Shown: positions 51,619-63,000, counted from the first letter of the stretch. The stretch is DNA of 64,000 nucleotides from CBDFNN01 sp965250215 (GCA_965250215.1 CBDFNN010000002.1:1-64000); one strand, 5' to 3'. Program-made: numbers and translations. The notes: generated by a model from the sequence alone, not told the origin.

Positions 51619-51640
51619 ATCTTATATTGTAAATCTTACA
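51619..51640. promoter_or_regulatory. Operator-like site between regulator 5 and the 51702 gene
   Basis: ATCTTATATT (51619-51628) followed by AATCTTAC (51632-51639). The pair looks like the tandem at 47533-47556. It is in the divergent control region of two genes. Confidence 0.4.
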
Positions 51641-51701
51641 ATTACCACAATTGATAGGGGAGGGGAGAGTGGGAGCGAGGCCACCACAAGACGAGATCAA
51701 T

Positions 51702-51953
51702 ATGACACTCGAAGAATCATTAATACGAAACTCGGATGATCCCGATCGTGGGCATCTGGAGTATTGTGATCAATTCATTAACACAAGATTTGAGTATCTG
51801 GCAGTCAGTTGCACTTTCGATAATATTTCTAGTGGTGTGGTTCAACTTAGGATGCTTGTGGGACAATCAACCTTTAATATTTCAACACAAGCCTTGGCAC
51901 ATTACCTGGCTTACTACCTATTGAGTAATGGGAAGATATATCAACTCGATTGA
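51702..51953 (+). CDS. Unknown small protein, partner of the next gene
   Basis: 83 residues from the ATG at 51702. NTRFEYLAVSCTFDNISSGVVQLRMLVGQSTF is the central part; the next gene carries SFEYLNLFIYFDLSEEEIVAKML at the same place, so the two are distant paralogues. No known domain. It overlaps the next gene by 26 bases in another frame. Both are downstream of the operator-like site at 51619. Confidence 0.5.
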   Translation: MTLEESLIRNSDDPDRGHLEYCDQFINTRFEYLAVSCTFDNISSGVVQLRMLVGQSTFNISTQALAHYLAYYLLSNGKIYQLD

Positions 51954-52335
51954 CGATCTGTCAACAATCCATCTTGATCACGTAGCTATTGTTCAAGAGT
52001 ATGTTAGACCTTCTTTTGAATATCTGAACTTATTTATCTACTTCGATTTGTCCGAGGAAGAAATTGTAGCCAAAATGTTGGAGAGCCTGAATAATTCGAT
52101 CGATCAGTGCAAGCTACTTGTCCCTCGTAAAGTCGGACACGACAATTCCGAGGCTCATATTTTCTCTCCTGACATTCTACAGTTGCGACCTCTACATGAG
52201 GAAATACGTGCGACCATGTTCGTTCTCAAACAATATCTCAATCGCACAATTTCCGCTGACCATAATCTGCCTCCAGCTCAAGAACTGTTTTCCATTGAAC
52301 GTCCTAAATCAAAGGTTCGACTTTTTGGCGACTAG
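51928..52335 (+). CDS. Unknown small protein, paralogue of its upstream neighbour
   Basis: 135 residues. Similar FEYL core as its neighbour, then a unique C-terminal half with RPLHEEIRATMFVLKQYL. Acidic, cytoplasmic, no known domain. The 26-base overlap suggests translational coupling. It is the last gene of the plasmid-type block before the leftward kinase gene; 52336-52608 between them has no feature. Confidence 0.5.
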   Translation: MGRYINSIDDLSTIHLDHVAIVQEYVRPSFEYLNLFIYFDLSEEEIVAKMLESLNNSIDQCKLLVPRKVGHDNSEAHIFSPDILQLRPLHEEIRATMFVLKQYLNRTISADHNLPPAQELFSIERPKSKVRLFGD

Positions 52336-52608
52336 CGAAATATCACTAGTCGAGATAACTCGTTTTTGGTCCGTCAGATTGAACGGGGACAAACAAGAGT
52401 CTACAAACCTATCACATTGGCCAAGGGCGACAACTCTGTTGCTCAAAGATTATATTATATCATCTTACAATGGTGCTTCATCCCTGCGGCGAGAATCCAC
52501 TGCATATTCCAACAATGCAGGGTTATCGGTATCTGACTGAGATTTCCTCCCGTTTTTGCGTTCAGGAAGCGTTCGTAATAGGACTGGAATCCGACCAGAT
52601 TCGTCCTC

Positions 52609-54408
52609 TTACTCGACTTTCTGCCTCATTTTCTTTTGAGTATTGTTAATAAGACTTTGCAGGTTGAGCTGGCCTAATTTATGAGTTAGCTGGTCACCAC
52701 CTTCCGTCATATCTGTCAGTCTCTTCAGCGCCTTTTTGGCTTCAAAGAGTCGACCCCGCCTTTTCTCAATTAGACCAAGATGAAGAAGCATCTTGCATTT
52801 TGTATGATTTTCCCGCTCGGACTCAAATAGGAGCAGAGCCATGCGGATCGATTCACATGCCTTTTCAAACTCTCCACTCAGAGAATAGCTCAAACCCAAT
52901 TCGTAGTAGGCCCTAGCCAATTCTGTTGGAGCGTAGTCTGTTGTCTCCTCCATTCGCTTGATAGCAGCTGTTATCATTTTCATGGCTTTTATCACCTGGC
53001 CCTCTTCTCGTAACACAACACCATATTCGAGCTCTACAATGGGGCTTTCGATACCCTCATCAAAAAAGGGAAGGCGGACATGTGCTGTACTGGTAATAAT
53101 GGCATTCTCTCCGTCTCTCGATTGCTTTGTGTCATTGAACCAGGATGTGAAGAGAATGATGATTATGGCCGTTCCCAGAGAGGATTTTAGAATGAGATGA
53201 TTTCTTGTAACAAAACGGCTTAGTCTATAGAAAACCTGACCCCGCCTGGCGGCTACAGGCCTGCGGTTTTGAAAAGCCTCGATGTTGGCCACTAATTCCG
53301 CGACGTCTTTAAAGCGGTCGCTGGGATCTTTTCTCAGTGCTTTTTCGACGATTGAGTCGAGATCACCAGAAAGAAGTCGGCGGATGTTATGCCGATCAGA
53401 ATTCAACTCCTGGCAACTTTGATCGATGATCTCATCGCTATCCATGTCGGAGCTATGAAATCGCTTGCTTGGTTTTGCGGGAACGTAATCGCATACTTTA
53501 CTCTCAAGGTCTGCGAGATTATCCACGTCGCTTGGATAGGGAGACCGGCCGGTCAACAAATGATAAAGTAGTACTCCGAGCGAATATATGTCCGATGACA
53601 AGGTCAATCGCTCTCCTTTAACCTGCTCAGGACTCGCAAACTGCCGGGTCATGATTCGGTGTTCTGGCAGAGTGTCCGCTTCCACCTCCTGGATCAAATC
53701 TGAACCCTCCAATACCTTCGCGATGCCAAAATCGAGCAAGACGATCGTTCCGTCGCCCCGCACCATGATATTGGTGGTTTTAATATCGCGATGAATGATC
53801 TTGTGTTGATGGGCACATTCTACAGCCCGACAGATTTTTGTAAAAAGGTGAATTCGATTTGCTAGACATAGGCGATGGTCATGGACATAGTCGTCCAGTC
53901 GTCGCCCATCCACATACTCCATGACAAAGTAGGGGAGTCCACCGGACGTCATTCCGGCATCAAGGAGCCTTGCAATGTTCGGATGATCAAGTTGGGCAAG
54001 AATGCGTTTCTCAAGCTGAAATCGACGGACCGTCTCTTCGCGGTTCATCGTCAAACGGGCAAAGAGCAGCTTCACCGCTACTTCCTTTTCGTAAAGGCCA
54101 TCGCAGCGAGAGGCCTTGTAGACCAGTCCCATACCACCTTGACCAATCTTCTCACCTAGTTGGTAGCTACCAACGATCTCGCCACTCAAGTCGGGTGCGA
54201 AATGAGACCCAATACTCCGAGGCACCGCCTCGATCTTGCCGGAGTCGAGCAGGGCCATCTCGGTCTTTTCAGACAATAGTTCACCCACTTGGAGGCGCAG
54301 TTCTGGCCTGCCTTCGCAGCTCCTATCCAGAAAAGCCTCGCGTTCAAGACTGGGAAGATCCAGCGCCTGATCAACGAGCCTCTTTATATGTGCCCAATCT
54401 GGTTTCAA
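52609..54408 (-). CDS. PknB-type Ser/Thr protein kinase with membrane helix and TPR-like tail
   Basis: 599 residues. Kinase domain at about 80-380: Gly loop GQGGMGLVYKA, Lys in EVAVKLL, catalytic loop HRDIKTTN (about 205), LLDFGIAK, ASPEQ and SSDIYSLGVLLYHLLTG. The N-terminal 75 residues resemble the small helical domain found in front of such kinases in planctomycete- and Bacteroidota-type proteins. A membrane segment at about 412-430 leads to a C-terminal part with TPR-like helices (ELGLSYSLSGEFEKACESI; LIEKRRGRLFEAKKAL). It phosphorylates Ser/Thr of unknown targets. The tail is shorter than usual in this family (often 800+), which may mean a truncated TPR array. Confidence 0.9.
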   Translation of the reverse strand: MKPDWAHIKRLVDQALDLPSLEREAFLDRSCEGRPELRLQVGELLSEKTEMALLDSGKIEAVPRSIGSHFAPDLSGEIVGSYQLGEKIGQGGMGLVYKASRCDGLYEKEVAVKLLFARLTMNREETVRRFQLEKRILAQLDHPNIARLLDAGMTSGGLPYFVMEYVDGRRLDDYVHDHRLCLANRIHLFTKICRAVECAHQHKIIHRDIKTTNIMVRGDGTIVLLDFGIAKVLEGSDLIQEVEADTLPEHRIMTRQFASPEQVKGERLTLSSDIYSLGVLLYHLLTGRSPYPSDVDNLADLESKVCDYVPAKPSKRFHSSDMDSDEIIDQSCQELNSDRHNIRRLLSGDLDSIVEKALRKDPSDRFKDVAELVANIEAFQNRRPVAARRGQVFYRLSRFVTRNHLILKSSLGTAIIIILFTSWFNDTKQSRDGENAIITSTAHVRLPFFDEGIESPIVELEYGVVLREEGQVIKAMKMITAAIKRMEETTDYAPTELARAYYELGLSYSLSGEFEKACESIRMALLLFESERENHTKCKMLLHLGLIEKRRGRLFEAKKALKRLTDMTEGGDQLTHKLGQLNLQSLINNTQKKMRQKVE

Positions 54409-54689
54409 TGATAGAGACGGATTTTGTAATCGTCTCTACATCCAGTGCTCCCCGTTTCTAGGTTTTCTCACAACCTGCCTCGGTGTATTACAGTGTAGGA
54501 GCTAAAGCCTTTTAAAGCTTCAGTTTGATGGTGGAATTAATGTCGGCAAAGCGAAAGAACTTTCAAAGGTCACTTCGGCCTACCTATTTATTAAAGCGTA
54601 GTTTATCCTATTTACTGACAGCCGGACTCGAATATAATTCCTTCATTTGGGTTTTCGCCTCTCACGATTTCACGCTTCGGCCTCGGATT

Positions 54690-54915
54690 TGAGGCCTTGG
54701 TGCATCAGATGGTCTCCGTTGGAGAGGAAACCTCGAGGTTGGATCAGGTCATGACGCATCTCGGGAAGCAATACGAATCGGAGATGGACAGTTTTATCGA
54801 TGGCTTGACCTCTGTCATCGAGCCCGTGCTCATCATGGTAGTCGGCGTGATCATAGGCGGGATCTTGATCGCTTTATATCTGCCTCTATTTGAGCTGATC
54901 CATGTGGTCGGCTAG
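54690..54915 (+). pseudogene. GspF/PilC type II secretion family protein, C-terminal fragment
   Basis: About 74 residues: LVHQMVSVGEETSRLDQVM, then a EPVLIMVVGVIIGGILIALYLPLFELIHVVG end. The MVSVGEETG..LD box and the last membrane helix with YLP.F are the universal C-terminus of GspF/PilC inner-membrane platform proteins. About 330 residues are missing; the frame upstream (to about 54600) does not match. No related pilus genes are here, so this is a stray gene end, probably a recombination or integration border. Confidence 0.8.
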
Positions 54916-55054
54916 GTGTTTTTACTCCCAATGAGGGAATCAATATAAAACTGCAAAAAAAGTCAGATCCGTGTCGCAATAATCTGAAGAAATACGAATG
55001 TCTTAATGGAGGGGTGAACTACACCTTTTTCATAACTAAGACATTCGGAAAACT

Positions 55055-58000
55055 ATGCTTTGGACATGGGATGTATCCAGATCTGTATTTCTCGCTCTAC
55101 TCATTGTTATTGTTGAAGGGCTCTCGCTCGAGGTGAAAGGCCAAGACTTGTTCAACAAGCACGCTGTTCACCCGGACGTGTGGCGTCCTGCGGCGCGGTT
55201 GCAACCGGGTGTCGACTCTGGCGGCAATTTGAATTTGTCTATTCCGATTGTGACGGTTCCTGGAAGGGGAGGGCTTGACTATCCGATAAGTTTGAGCTAC
55301 CGGTCTGGTATTAAAGCCGAACAGCAGTCCAGTTGGGTAGGATTGGGATGGTCTTTTGACCCAGGCTCCATAACGCGAGACGTGCAGTCTGAATATGACG
55401 TTGTCAACGACGTTGCGGTTGTTCATGGTGCTGACTTTGCGCAAGACGCCTCTCAGCTGGAATCCCAACCGGATATGTACTATGTCTCCTTGCCAGGCTT
55501 TTCAGGCAGCATGTCGATGTACGACATCGAACCTAATAATCCACCGCCTCATAGTTCCGGGAGTGAGTTCTATTTTACCGATTGGTCCCCGTGGTTGATT
55601 GAGCCTTTTTCGAGCGGGTCGGTAGCGTTAGATGGTGCCTCCATCAGTCACTTGCCAGACGAGACGGGTTTTGGATATAGCTATGGGGGGGCTCTGACTT
55701 CAATGGACGATTACCACCAGTGGGTGTTAACTGATCCCAGTGGAACCCGCTACGTTTTCGGTAAACCAACCTATGCGACCAACCGGGTCCAGTTAGCAGG
55801 AGGCGATGATGCGATAGACAGAACGGATTACTATATAAATACATGGAGACTCTTGGCCATTTTAGGGGCCAACTATGTAGCCGACAAAAATGGCGGAGAC
55901 CTCGTCCCGTGTTCGACGGGACCGGGACCGATTACCGAGCCTGGAAATTGCAGAGAATACGGTAACTGGGTGAAGTTTTATTATGAGGATACGCAAACCT
56001 TCTGGAAGAGCAACGACAGCTTTCATTCGTTTTCTCATACGACGATCAAATATGTGGAGACGCCCACCCATCTTGCCGAATTTACTCAGAGCTCGATAGG
56101 AGCGACGAATTGTGGTTTGGTGCAGGGCTGCGGTCATATCAAAAAACTGGAAAGCGTTAGTCTTTTTGCAAAGAACAGTAACCCGACAGACAGAGTAAAT
56201 CCAGGTCAGCGCATAAAGAAGGTAAGCCTCGCGTCGACCGAAAACGGACATGCCTCCTTAGGAGGTCTGGTATCAAATCGACTCCGCCTTGATGGGATCC
56301 ACTTTTATGGAACGAATGACAACGATGTGTTGCCGGGCTATGCGTTTACCTACTACGATAACACCAGTACCTGTAACCCTATTGTTCTTGACTTATTTGG
56401 TTATTGCTTTAACGGGGATCCTGTCAATGTTGCCTCTAAGGTGTGGAGCCTTGAAACTATTCTTTACCCCTCCGGCGAGCTCGACAAGATCCACTATGAA
56501 GATGATTTTGTTGATCTAAGTCAGCCCCATTCTCTTACGGTCCGTAATCATAGTCAGGTCAACACGGTAGAATGCTTATCCGGTCCATTTTCCTTTCTTG
56601 ACGCAGGACATGGAGATGACCTGCCAGGAGGCGCTACTGGAAATAATCAGGGTGGTGGCCGTGTTAAAAAAATCGATTCTGAAGGTATCTACAATGGAGG
56701 GGTTCGAAGAACGACAGAATATGAATACGGAAAAGGTCGATCAACCGGAATACCAGCCTACTATTTTAAGGAATACGGATACGAAAATGATCCTGCATTT
56801 TTCGTTCCCAATGGTCGCGGACAGGCGCGCGTGGTGTACACCTTTGTCAAGTCAAAAAACATAGACGACGGTACCTATGTGGAGACCCACTACACGACAG
56901 ATGATATGTCGAGTAGCTCAGAGATCCCGCGAACAATCCAGACTCATATTTACCGGCATTCATCTGGATCGCTCCTCATTCGAGGCAACGACGATCTAAA
57001 TTGGGGTCTGCCCTATAAGACGATATCTGATGGCAAGGTCGTCAAAACGATTGCAAGGCAGTATGATCTGACTACAAACGACTTAGCGGAGGCCTACGAA
57101 TACGGCGTGGACGAGTGCGATCAGCAGCTTTTCATCCGGTGGTACAACAAGGGAAAAGTAGGCCAAGTAACGCGGCATGATGAATATGAGGATTCCGGAC
57201 AATCTCTTATTCCGACCAACACGACGGAATATAAAGTTAATAATACGTACAACTCAAAAAATCTGGTAACCGAGACCCTTCATACAATTTCAAACGCCTA
57301 TAATTACCGAGAAACATACGAGTATCAATACCAACACAATTACGGAAGTAATTCAGGCGAATCCCTTACGGATAGGAATATTCTAAATGCCTTGTACCGG
57401 ACCGATGTAATCAGCGAGGAGGGAAAATACCTTTCTTCGAGTGTGGATGTATGGAGGAAGTGCGATTCCGCAGCAAGCTATTGTCAGGGCGCCCAGGAGC
57501 ATCCCTTGGATCAACCCTGGGTTTCGGAGGCGAGCTATACCTATTACGCATCAAGCAACCCTAGTCAAGCCCCTTACTTCAATCCGCAAAACGTGTCGAG
57601 CAGCTGGGTTCGAGCGAGAAAGGTGGCCCAGTACGACGGTCACGGAAACCCAAAGAAGATCGAAGACGCCTACGGGTCGACCACCTATTTTAGCTATCCC
57701 GAACACCTTGACTTTGCCCAGCTGGGATCGGTCTGGAGCACAGATCGGGTATCGAACAGGCAGCTAAGAATGGATCTGAGCTATGATGGTTGGCGACGAC
57801 TTATCCGCGTGGACGAACCAAATGGGGTCTATCATCAATTTGGCTATGACACGCACAGTCGCCTGACCGAGTCCAAGCTAAAAGACACAAAGATGTCAGA
57901 CTATCAATATCAGGCAGCACGAGAAGGGGGGAGCGGTGAAAACTGGATCTTGTCCAAATCCTACCAGAATGGAAGCTCCGGTCCCGGTCACACTTATCAG

Positions 58001-59983
58001 ACTAAGCAATATTTGAATGGGTCAGGCACGGTCGTGCAAACGAGTAGTTCGCGCGAAAACGGAAAGTGGACGATCCAGGCGCAAAAAGTTGACGGTCGAG
58101 ATAAACCCATGGAGGTCTATAAACCCTTCACAAAAGATAACAGCAATCGCCTCAGCAGCCCGAATGTTGATGCGGAGAATGCTTATGGGGGAGTAGGGGT
58201 CGTCGCGTGGACAGCCTACAACTATTCCCAGTCGTTTCTTGACCAGGTGAATAGTCCGGCGACTTCATCAAGCAATGTTCAACATGTAAACCAAGATCTC
58301 TATGTCGGTCGCCCACCGGGATCAAATGTGGATCATGCGGTATCGGAAACGACCGATGAGCATGGCAACGTAACCAAGTCCTTTACCAATGCGCGGGGGC
58401 AGACGGTGTATTCCGAGCGAAGCACACCTAGCGGTACCTTTAAAAGCGGCTACGTGTATGACAGGGCTGGCAACCTGGTAGAAGTACGACCGCCCAACTA
58501 TTACCAGAATAGCAACAATTCGGCCTGGGTTACGAGTTACGCCTACGATTCGTGGGGACAGGTCAAGGAGAAATCGACACCGGACCTGGACGACGTCTAC
58601 CGGTACAAATTCGACAAGCAGGGCAACTTGCGCGTCATTTTAGATCCGAACAATGAGGATGCAGGTTCTGGTACGCGTCTTTACTACAACAAGTACGACA
58701 GTTTTAACAGGCTGGTTGAGGAGGGGACGATCCCGGCTTCGGATTTTGGAAGCTTTGATATAAACGATCCGAACTGGCCGTCCTATGGAGTCGCCGATGT
58801 AAGCTATGTTTACGACAAGTACATAGGGACAATTCCTCCTGGAATTGTGGCCGAACATGCCAAAGGCAAGTTGATCAGGGTGCACAAGGCCGGAGCCCAC
58901 ACGACCAACTACTATTACGATGAACTGGGACGGCTTGCCCTTCAATATAACGACATCGCCGAGCTAGAGGAGACCAAGAAAATAGCCTATGACTATTACG
59001 TGGACGGGACGCTAGACCGGTTGACCTTTCAACCGGACGATTCAGAGGAAAGAGTCAGCTACGACTACAGCTATGACGCCGCGGGGCGCTTAGCACAAGT
59101 GAGCTCAGAAGTGAACGGATCGGACCCGCAGATCGAAGCCTACTACGGGTATGAAAAGAGGGGATTGCTAGATGTTGCATGGCTCGGTGACTACTCCTTT
59201 GATGAGCCCGTTCAGCATGTCGATTTTACCTATCACATCAGAGACTGGCTAACGGAGATTAACAACATCAACAACCCGGGCCAAGATCATTTTGCCATGA
59301 AGTTGGGCTACGATACGAGTGCTGGTACAGGAAACGCGGCCCAATTTAACGGAAACATAGCATGGATGGAATGGAAAAGTCCATCCAATAAGGACACTAC
59401 GAATCCGAGCTTCTACGATGGAGCCTACCGGTTCAGTTACGATGGTTTGAACCGGCTCACCGCGGCAGATAACCCAACCGGGAGTGGGTATGACCTCAGC
59501 AATATTACCTATGACCACAATGGTAATATTACAGGTCTCACCCGAAATAATGCGACGGGATCTGGAGGATCTAGTCCCTACGGCGTATTCAACAACACCT
59601 ATGTATCAGGGACCAATAGATTGTCGACCCACAACAACGGAACACAACCCTATTCCTACGACAAGAACGGCAATGTGCTGACGGACTGGAAAGATCGAGA
59701 TTATACCTACACGCGGTACAACCAGCCTTCTCAGATCACCAAACCGCTGGACACCAATGGTGGTTTACTAACGGCGGACTACGTTTACAGCGCCGATAAT
59801 TTGCGCACGCACAGTAGAGAAACCTCTGTCATGGGCGGCACGACGAGCATAAAAAATAACCACTACATACGTGGCATCGATGGGGCCGTCATCGCACTCT
59901 ACGAAGACGGCGAACTCAAACATTGGAATATCCTTGCCGGTGGCAGTGTCATTGGCCGCATCGAACCCGCTGCTTCCAACTAG
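55055..59983 (+). CDS. Giant secreted RHS/YD-repeat protein
   Basis: 1642 residues with a signal peptide (1-30, VKGQ). An N-terminal beta domain (about 40-500) shows LQPGVDSGGNLNLSIPIVTVPGRGGLDYPISLSY and GLGWSFDPGSITR, as in SpvB/TcdB-like and Bacteroidota RHS proteins. From about 860 on come YD repeats (LSYDGWRRLIRVDEPNG; YDRAGNLVEVRPP; YSYDKNGNVLTDWKDRDYTY), which form the cocoon-like shell. The end lacks the usual PxxxxDPxG core and a toxin tip: it stops at IRGIDGAVIALYEDGELKHW and ILAGGSVIGRIEPA. The product therefore seems to be a shell without payload, or a partner of the next gene. A 28-base gap precedes the next gene. Confidence 0.88.
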   Translation: MLWTWDVSRSVFLALLIVIVEGLSLEVKGQDLFNKHAVHPDVWRPAARLQPGVDSGGNLNLSIPIVTVPGRGGLDYPISLSYRSGIKAEQQSSWVGLGWSFDPGSITRDVQSEYDVVNDVAVVHGADFAQDASQLESQPDMYYVSLPGFSGSMSMYDIEPNNPPPHSSGSEFYFTDWSPWLIEPFSSGSVALDGASISHLPDETGFGYSYGGALTSMDDYHQWVLTDPSGTRYVFGKPTYATNRVQLAGGDDAIDRTDYYINTWRLLAILGANYVADKNGGDLVPCSTGPGPITEPGNCREYGNWVKFYYEDTQTFWKSNDSFHSFSHTTIKYVETPTHLAEFTQSSIGATNCGLVQGCGHIKKLESVSLFAKNSNPTDRVNPGQRIKKVSLASTENGHASLGGLVSNRLRLDGIHFYGTNDNDVLPGYAFTYYDNTSTCNPIVLDLFGYCFNGDPVNVASKVWSLETILYPSGELDKIHYEDDFVDLSQPHSLTVRNHSQVNTVECLSGPFSFLDAGHGDDLPGGATGNNQGGGRVKKIDSEGIYNGGVRRTTEYEYGKGRSTGIPAYYFKEYGYENDPAFFVPNGRGQARVVYTFVKSKNIDDGTYVETHYTTDDMSSSSEIPRTIQTHIYRHSSGSLLIRGNDDLNWGLPYKTISDGKVVKTIARQYDLTTNDLAEAYEYGVDECDQQLFIRWYNKGKVGQVTRHDEYEDSGQSLIPTNTTEYKVNNTYNSKNLVTETLHTISNAYNYRETYEYQYQHNYGSNSGESLTDRNILNALYRTDVISEEGKYLSSSVDVWRKCDSAASYCQGAQEHPLDQPWVSEASYTYYASSNPSQAPYFNPQNVSSSWVRARKVAQYDGHGNPKKIEDAYGSTTYFSYPEHLDFAQLGSVWSTDRVSNRQLRMDLSYDGWRRLIRVDEPNGVYHQFGYDTHSRLTESKLKDTKMSDYQYQAAREGGSGENWILSKSYQNGSSGPGHTYQTKQYLNGSGTVVQTSSSRENGKWTIQAQKVDGRDKPMEVYKPFTKDNSNRLSSPNVDAENAYGGVGVVAWTAYNYSQSFLDQVNSPATSSSNVQHVNQDLYVGRPPGSNVDHAVSETTDEHGNVTKSFTNARGQTVYSERSTPSGTFKSGYVYDRAGNLVEVRPPNYYQNSNNSAWVTSYAYDSWGQVKEKSTPDLDDVYRYKFDKQGNLRVILDPNNEDAGSGTRLYYNKYDSFNRLVEEGTIPASDFGSFDINDPNWPSYGVADVSYVYDKYIGTIPPGIVAEHAKGKLIRVHKAGAHTTNYYYDELGRLALQYNDIAELEETKKIAYDYYVDGTLDRLTFQPDDSEERVSYDYSYDAAGRLAQVSSEVNGSDPQIEAYYGYEKRGLLDVAWLGDYSFDEPVQHVDFTYHIRDWLTEINNINNPGQDHFAMKLGYDTSAGTGNAAQFNGNIAWMEWKSPSNKDTTNPSFYDGAYRFSYDGLNRLTAADNPTGSGYDLSNITYDHNGNITGLTRNNATGSGGSSPYGVFNNTYVSGTNRLSTHNNGTQPYSYDKNGNVLTDWKDRDYTYTRYNQPSQITKPLDTNGGLLTADYVYSADNLRTHSRETSVMGGTTSIKNNHYIRGIDGAVIALYEDGELKHWNILAGGSVIGRIEPAASN

Positions 59984-60011
59984 TCCATCACCATTCAACC
60001 TTGCGATTGTC

Positions 60012-63000
60012 ATGAAAACGATGTCATTCTTTCGTCTTTTCTTTATTGTTCTTGCCTTAGGTGGTGGATTCTCTACCAGTGTATTCGCCCAGGAAATCCT
60101 TTTCTCACTTGATATAACAGAAGAACCGGTTGGGGTAGGGGATGAGGTCCTCGTCCGTATTTTTGATTCCGAGCAAATGGGCGGATTTACGTATCTGTAC
60201 CCGGACACCGTTGCTGATTTTTCAAGCCAGGTTCTCTTTGCTCAATCTATGATTGGAGAAAACATTGTTTTTTCTTTTGGAATCTACCGGCCTGGGGAGG
60301 GAAAGGTGTATTGGGAAGAATCCAATCAGCGCTCGACCGTCGTGCCTGATTCCGGGATGGTCACGACCTTACCCGGCTACGTATTAGGTGAATTGGATCC
60401 GGGCCATACGGTCTCCTCCAGTGCCGCGGCGTCCCGTCCTAGCGCACAAGAAAGTAAAACACAAACGGAAGTAAATCCAAAAGGAGGGGAAACAAGCTCT
60501 TCCTCTTTAGGGGGGCCTTTCGCTACCGGAGTCTATTTGCCGATGCCGGATCTGCTGGCGCCCAGCAACCCCGCCTTTGAGGTCCCCATCGATCCGGTTC
60601 TCGATTGGCAGTTCGCTGGCACTACAGGAAACTATCAATATGATTATCAAATAGGGAACGATTTGCCGGGCAATGTGGCCAAGTCGGCGCCTGTTGTTGT
60701 CGTGACAAATACCGAGGCCGATTTAAAGAACAGCCCTCTCTTGGAAGAAGAAAAATACTACTGGCGTGTGCGGGCCTGCGATGTGGGGACCCAACTGCTT
60801 TGTTCGCCCTGGACAGAGATGTGGCAGTTTACGACCGACTATGATCTGCAAGAAGACGGTAATATTGATTTGTTGTCGCCGCAGGACGGCGAAGAGCTAG
60901 GGACAACGACACCAATCTTTACCTGGGACCTATCTGGTAACTATCAGAACCAGGGAGATATATTTTTTTACGTGTGCGATGCAAGTACGGCGAGCACGGC
61001 TTGTTTAGCCACGGAAGCCTTGTTTACGGTCGATCCAGAGACGGTGGGATCCAACGATCGCGAGTCCATGGCCTTACCTGTTACCGGTCTGGACAGTTTA
61101 AGTGACCATAGCAGTTATTACTGGCGGATCGAACGCAACAAGAACGGCGTCATTGATCCAGGTTCGGTGGGATACTTTTCTATCGAAACGGCCGGACCGG
61201 GTATTCCTGAGGTGCCGGGATTGGCCTATCCCTCGGCTAACGAGGCTTTGATCTCCTTAACGCCCATACTGAGTTGGGGAAGTGTAGAGAACGCGGCCTA
61301 CTACGAATATCAACACGGGCTCTATACGGAGACCTTGACAGAAACCAGTCCCGCTCCCATCAACGTCGGAAGCAATGTCAATACCTCTGATCCAGGTAAT
61401 GCGCCGACATCGCTGGACTACAGCACCTCCTACAGGTGGCGGGTTCGAGCGTGTAATCTGGGTGTGTGCAGCGCGTGGAGTACGCCCCGTGTGTTCACGA
61501 CTCTGTATCCTCCGGTAAGCATCACATATCCGGTGTATGGAGCAGGTGTCCAGGCTACAACGCTCGAGGTGGGCTGGACTTATGACAGCAACCTGGGTGG
61601 GCCTTATGAAGAGTTCGCTGTCGAGTGGAGCTCGGGCAAGCTGAGCTCTCCGGAAGGCCGGATTGAATACATTCCAGGATCCGAGTTGCAGACAGTACTC
61701 AGTCAACTGCCAGCGAGCAGTGATATCAACTGGCATGTGCAAGGAAGGGGAGGCGGCGTCTGGCAAGCCTTTAGCAATGACGATAGTTTTTTAACGGGTG
61801 CGGGCCACGGCCCTATTGGTCTCGTGACCCCGGACGGGTCGGTTGAAATAGAACCGTCCTATCCCGCGCCTCCCACCTTTGATTGGGACGACGGAACCGG
61901 CGGCTATCAACAATATCAAGTCCGTGTAGGATTGGCCAATGGCGACCGCAATGAATGGCAGACCTTTTCCGTATTTAATGGGACGACGACCAGTTTTACC
62001 TGGACGCCCTTGGCCAATGAAACGGACTACGGCTGGCAGGTTCGTGGCATGATTGGCGGTCTCTGGGAGGCATGGACAGATCCTCTTGACTTCACTACGG
62101 TGGATGATCCGGGTCCGCCAAGTATGATTACGCTTGACCATCCGCGGGACGGCACGACGGTATACACCGAGTATCCACAATTTAGCTGGCTGCTCGACCA
62201 AGACTACGATGAAGTCGTGCTTTATTTATGTCAGGCCGGGACCTGTTCAGAGACAACAGCCGACTATACCTCGACCGGCTTATCGGGGACAAGCACCCAG
62301 CATACACTTCCGGTGCAAGCCGCCCCTCTTTTGGACACGACCTCGTACACCTGGCTTGTTCGCGGACGACTGGATGTCACGTGGAGCAATTCCGCCGTAT
62401 TCGGCTTTACAACGGACGTGCAAGGAGATGGTGGGCAAACCAATCCTCCACCCGATCCGACCTTTATTACGCAACCCTTTGAATACGACAGCGGAAATCC
62501 TCACTACGTAGAAACCAATGTAGCGCTTGTTTGGCAACCGGCCGAGACGGCGACGACCTATCAGGTGCACGTCGATAGCGATCCCAATTGGACGGGGCCA
62601 ATCTTGGTAATCAACCAAGATTGGATACAGCCTGATGATCTTCTCGCTAATACCGATTATTACGCCCGGGTCAAAGCGTGTAACAACGGTGGGTGTAGCG
62701 CGTGGAGTGTTACCCGTCATTTTAAGACAAAAACCTACACCGATCCGGCCCCTGCCGCTCCATTGCTCATTGCTCCGCAGGATCTCCTAACCGGAACCAG
62801 CACCCATGTTTTGTTGCAGTGGACCCCAGGAGTAGGTACCGTTCCCGGTTCCTACGTCTATCAGGTCGTAGCCGGAAGCTCGTTTCAGGGCGCTAGCTCC
62901 CTGTTCGTACAGACCACGAGCGGGGCCAGCGCGGCTCTCTTGTATAGCCAGAGCTACGCTTGGCGGGTTAAAGGCTGCAACAGCAACGGCGCGAATTGCG

